Shown here piece after piece: positions 63,039 through 64,000 of a DNA stretch of 64,000 bases. Each line of letters opens with the position of its first letter. Position 1 is the first letter of the stretch. The notes beneath the pieces are model-generated. The model saw only the letters and a program-made list of their open reading frames with translations, had not been told where the DNA came from and did not search any database. The position numbers and the translations under genes are program-made. The DNA is from Chryseobacterium sp. MA9 (lineage in GTDB: Bacteria > Bacteroidota > Bacteroidia > Flavobacteriales > Weeksellaceae): NCBI RefSeq assembly GCF_024399315.1, contig NZ_CP075170.1, positions 124,001 through 188,000 of the forward strand. Direction: 5' to 3'.

Positions 63039-64000
63039 CTATCCTTCTTTCTCCAGAATAGCCTGAACTTTGCGCTGTAATTCTTTTTTGTCCGGTAAGT
63101 ACAGCTGGTATTTGGAAACAAATATTTTATTGGAAATTCCGCCTGTTGCATATTCTACCAGAACCTCATCTTTTTCTGCCGAAAGGATGATCCCTATAGG
63201 TTCGTTGTCGTCTGCAACATTTTCTTCGGATTTAAAGTAATTAAGATACAAATTCATTTGTCCGATATCATTATGTTCAACCTGCTTTATTTTTAAATCA
63301 ATCAGGACAAAACATTTTAAGATACGGTGGTAGAATACAAGATCAATATAAAAATGCCTGTTTCTAAGTGATATCTTATACTGTCTTCCTACAAATGCGA
63401 AACCTTTTCCGAGTTCCAGAAGGAACATCTGCAGATTATCAATAATCTTTTGTTCCAACGCTTTTTCCGTAACACGGTGGCTTTGCGGTAATTTGAGAAA
63501 ATCAAGAACATAAGGATCTTTTATGGCTTCTGTGGAATCCGTGATGATATGACCTTTTTCTGCCAGCTGCAATACGCCTTTTTTGTCCTTGCTCAGAGCC
63601 AGTCTTTCAAAAAGGGAAGAACCAATCTGTCTTTCCAGTTCACGATACCCCCAGTTTTCCAGTACGGCCTGTTTTTCATAGAATTTTCTTGCCGTATCAT
63701 CAGAAATTCCTAATAAAGTAACAAGATGGGTCCAGCTTAATTTGGCAGGCACTGCCTGCCATTTTTGATACGCCAGATAAAACCTGCGCATATCCAAAAT
63801 GTTACGCCTGCCAAAACCTTTGCCGTAACGCTGCCTCAGGTCCTTGGAAAGTGTGGCCAATAAGTTACTTCCGTATTCGGCCCGTTCTTCACCATGCTGC
63901 TCGTACTCCACAATGTGCCTGCCAATTTCCCAGTTTGCTTTCACCAGTTCAGTATTGACCGCTTTCACTGCATTTTGTCTTGCTATCTCAATAGCGGATC
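63039..64000 (-). CDS. YhcG-type (DUF1016) PD-(D/E)XK nuclease, partial
   Basis: The frame is open to the window edge, so the N-terminus lies beyond 64000. The visible 320 residues show the DUF1016 N-terminal helical domain (VNTELVKANWEIGRHIVEYE, WTHLVTLLGISDD) and the C-terminal nuclease domain, with NRHFYIDLVFYHRILKCFVL and IDLKIKQ (D...DLK; the usual ELK Glu reads Asp). GTG at 63968 is an internal codon, not the start. Such proteins occur with mobile elements and defence islands; role here unknown. Convergent with mobB, 6 bases apart. Confidence 0.88.
   Translation of the reverse strand, partial: SAIEIARQNAVKAVNTELVKANWEIGRHIVEYEQHGEERAEYGSNLLATLSKDLRQRYGKGFGRRNILDMRRFYLAYQKWQAVPAKLSWTHLVTLLGISDDTARKFYEKQAVLENWGYRELERQIGSSLFERLALSKDKKGVLQLAEKGHIITDSTEAIKDPYVLDFLKLPQSHRVTEKALEQKIIDNLQMFLLELGKGFAFVGRQYKISLRNRHFYIDLVFYHRILKCFVLIDLKIKQVEHNDIGQMNLYLNYFKSEENVADDNEPIGIILSAEKDEVLVEYATGGISNKIFVSKYQLYLPDKKELQRKVQAILEKEG

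Overview
The window reads as a Flavobacteriia chromosome, most likely Chryseobacterium or a close relative. The basis is protein similarity recalled from that group, Bacteroidetes promoters of the TTG-N19-TAnnTTTG type (clearest ahead of the tRNA at 21730-21759), AT-rich DNA, and a Bacteroidetes-type tra/mob set. No search was run, so the genus is an inference.

Positions 1-21.9 kb are core chromosome. In order: the 3' end of carB; small lipoproteins and secreted proteins; a siderophore-type iron operon (TonB receptor with a frameshifted 3' end, PepSY membrane protein, secreted esterase); a Crp-family regulator with a DinB-fold partner; ogt followed by two decaying copies of its own 3' end; a DUF2911/GNAT/cupin cluster; dienelactone hydrolase; HAD phosphatase; a restriction-type N-terminal domain protein; holA; trxB; a VOC protein; and tRNA-Ser(TGA).

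The tRNA-Ser 3' end is the likely attachment point of a large integrated element that fills the rest of the window. No integrase and no second tRNA end were found. At 22-36.7 kb, all on the minus strand, lies a coherent toxin locus. It consists of a 1215-aa protein of unknown function, a 499-aa fibre-like protein, a 160-aa small protein and a 702-aa toxin with an exchangeable C-terminus, followed by its immunity gene. Behind it are two displaced toxin cassettes that reuse the same linker, each with its own immunity gene, plus orphan or broken immunity genes, including a colicin-DNase-immunity relative. The three linkers are near-identical direct repeats, as expected if tips are swapped by recombination. 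The toxin is separated from the upstream genes by an intrinsic terminator. This is the best candidate in the window for a little-described system.

Positions 36.7-48 kb are a decayed, AT-rich zone. It holds repeats and hairpins, a PD-(D/E)XK nuclease gene preceded by one copy of a direct repeat whose second copy precedes a mobilization-type gene, and fragments of hsdR, a lipoprotein and an NmrA-type oxidoreductase.

Positions 48.3-64 kb carry the conjugation module. RadC is followed by traN-M-L-K-J-I-G-F-E, read from the minus strand. An SDR/AraC gene pair on the plus strand interrupts it, then come traD-like, DUF3408 and traA genes, a 590-bp region with the best oriT candidate, and mobA-mobB on the plus strand. 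A YhcG-type (DUF1016) nuclease runs off the window end. Coupling protein MobC and traO-Q are not present in this window.

Several genes are broken by single-base indels, mostly at short homopolymers (7120, 22225, 24353, 26439, 47157). These may be real decay or consensus errors, and this should be settled before calling them pseudogenes.
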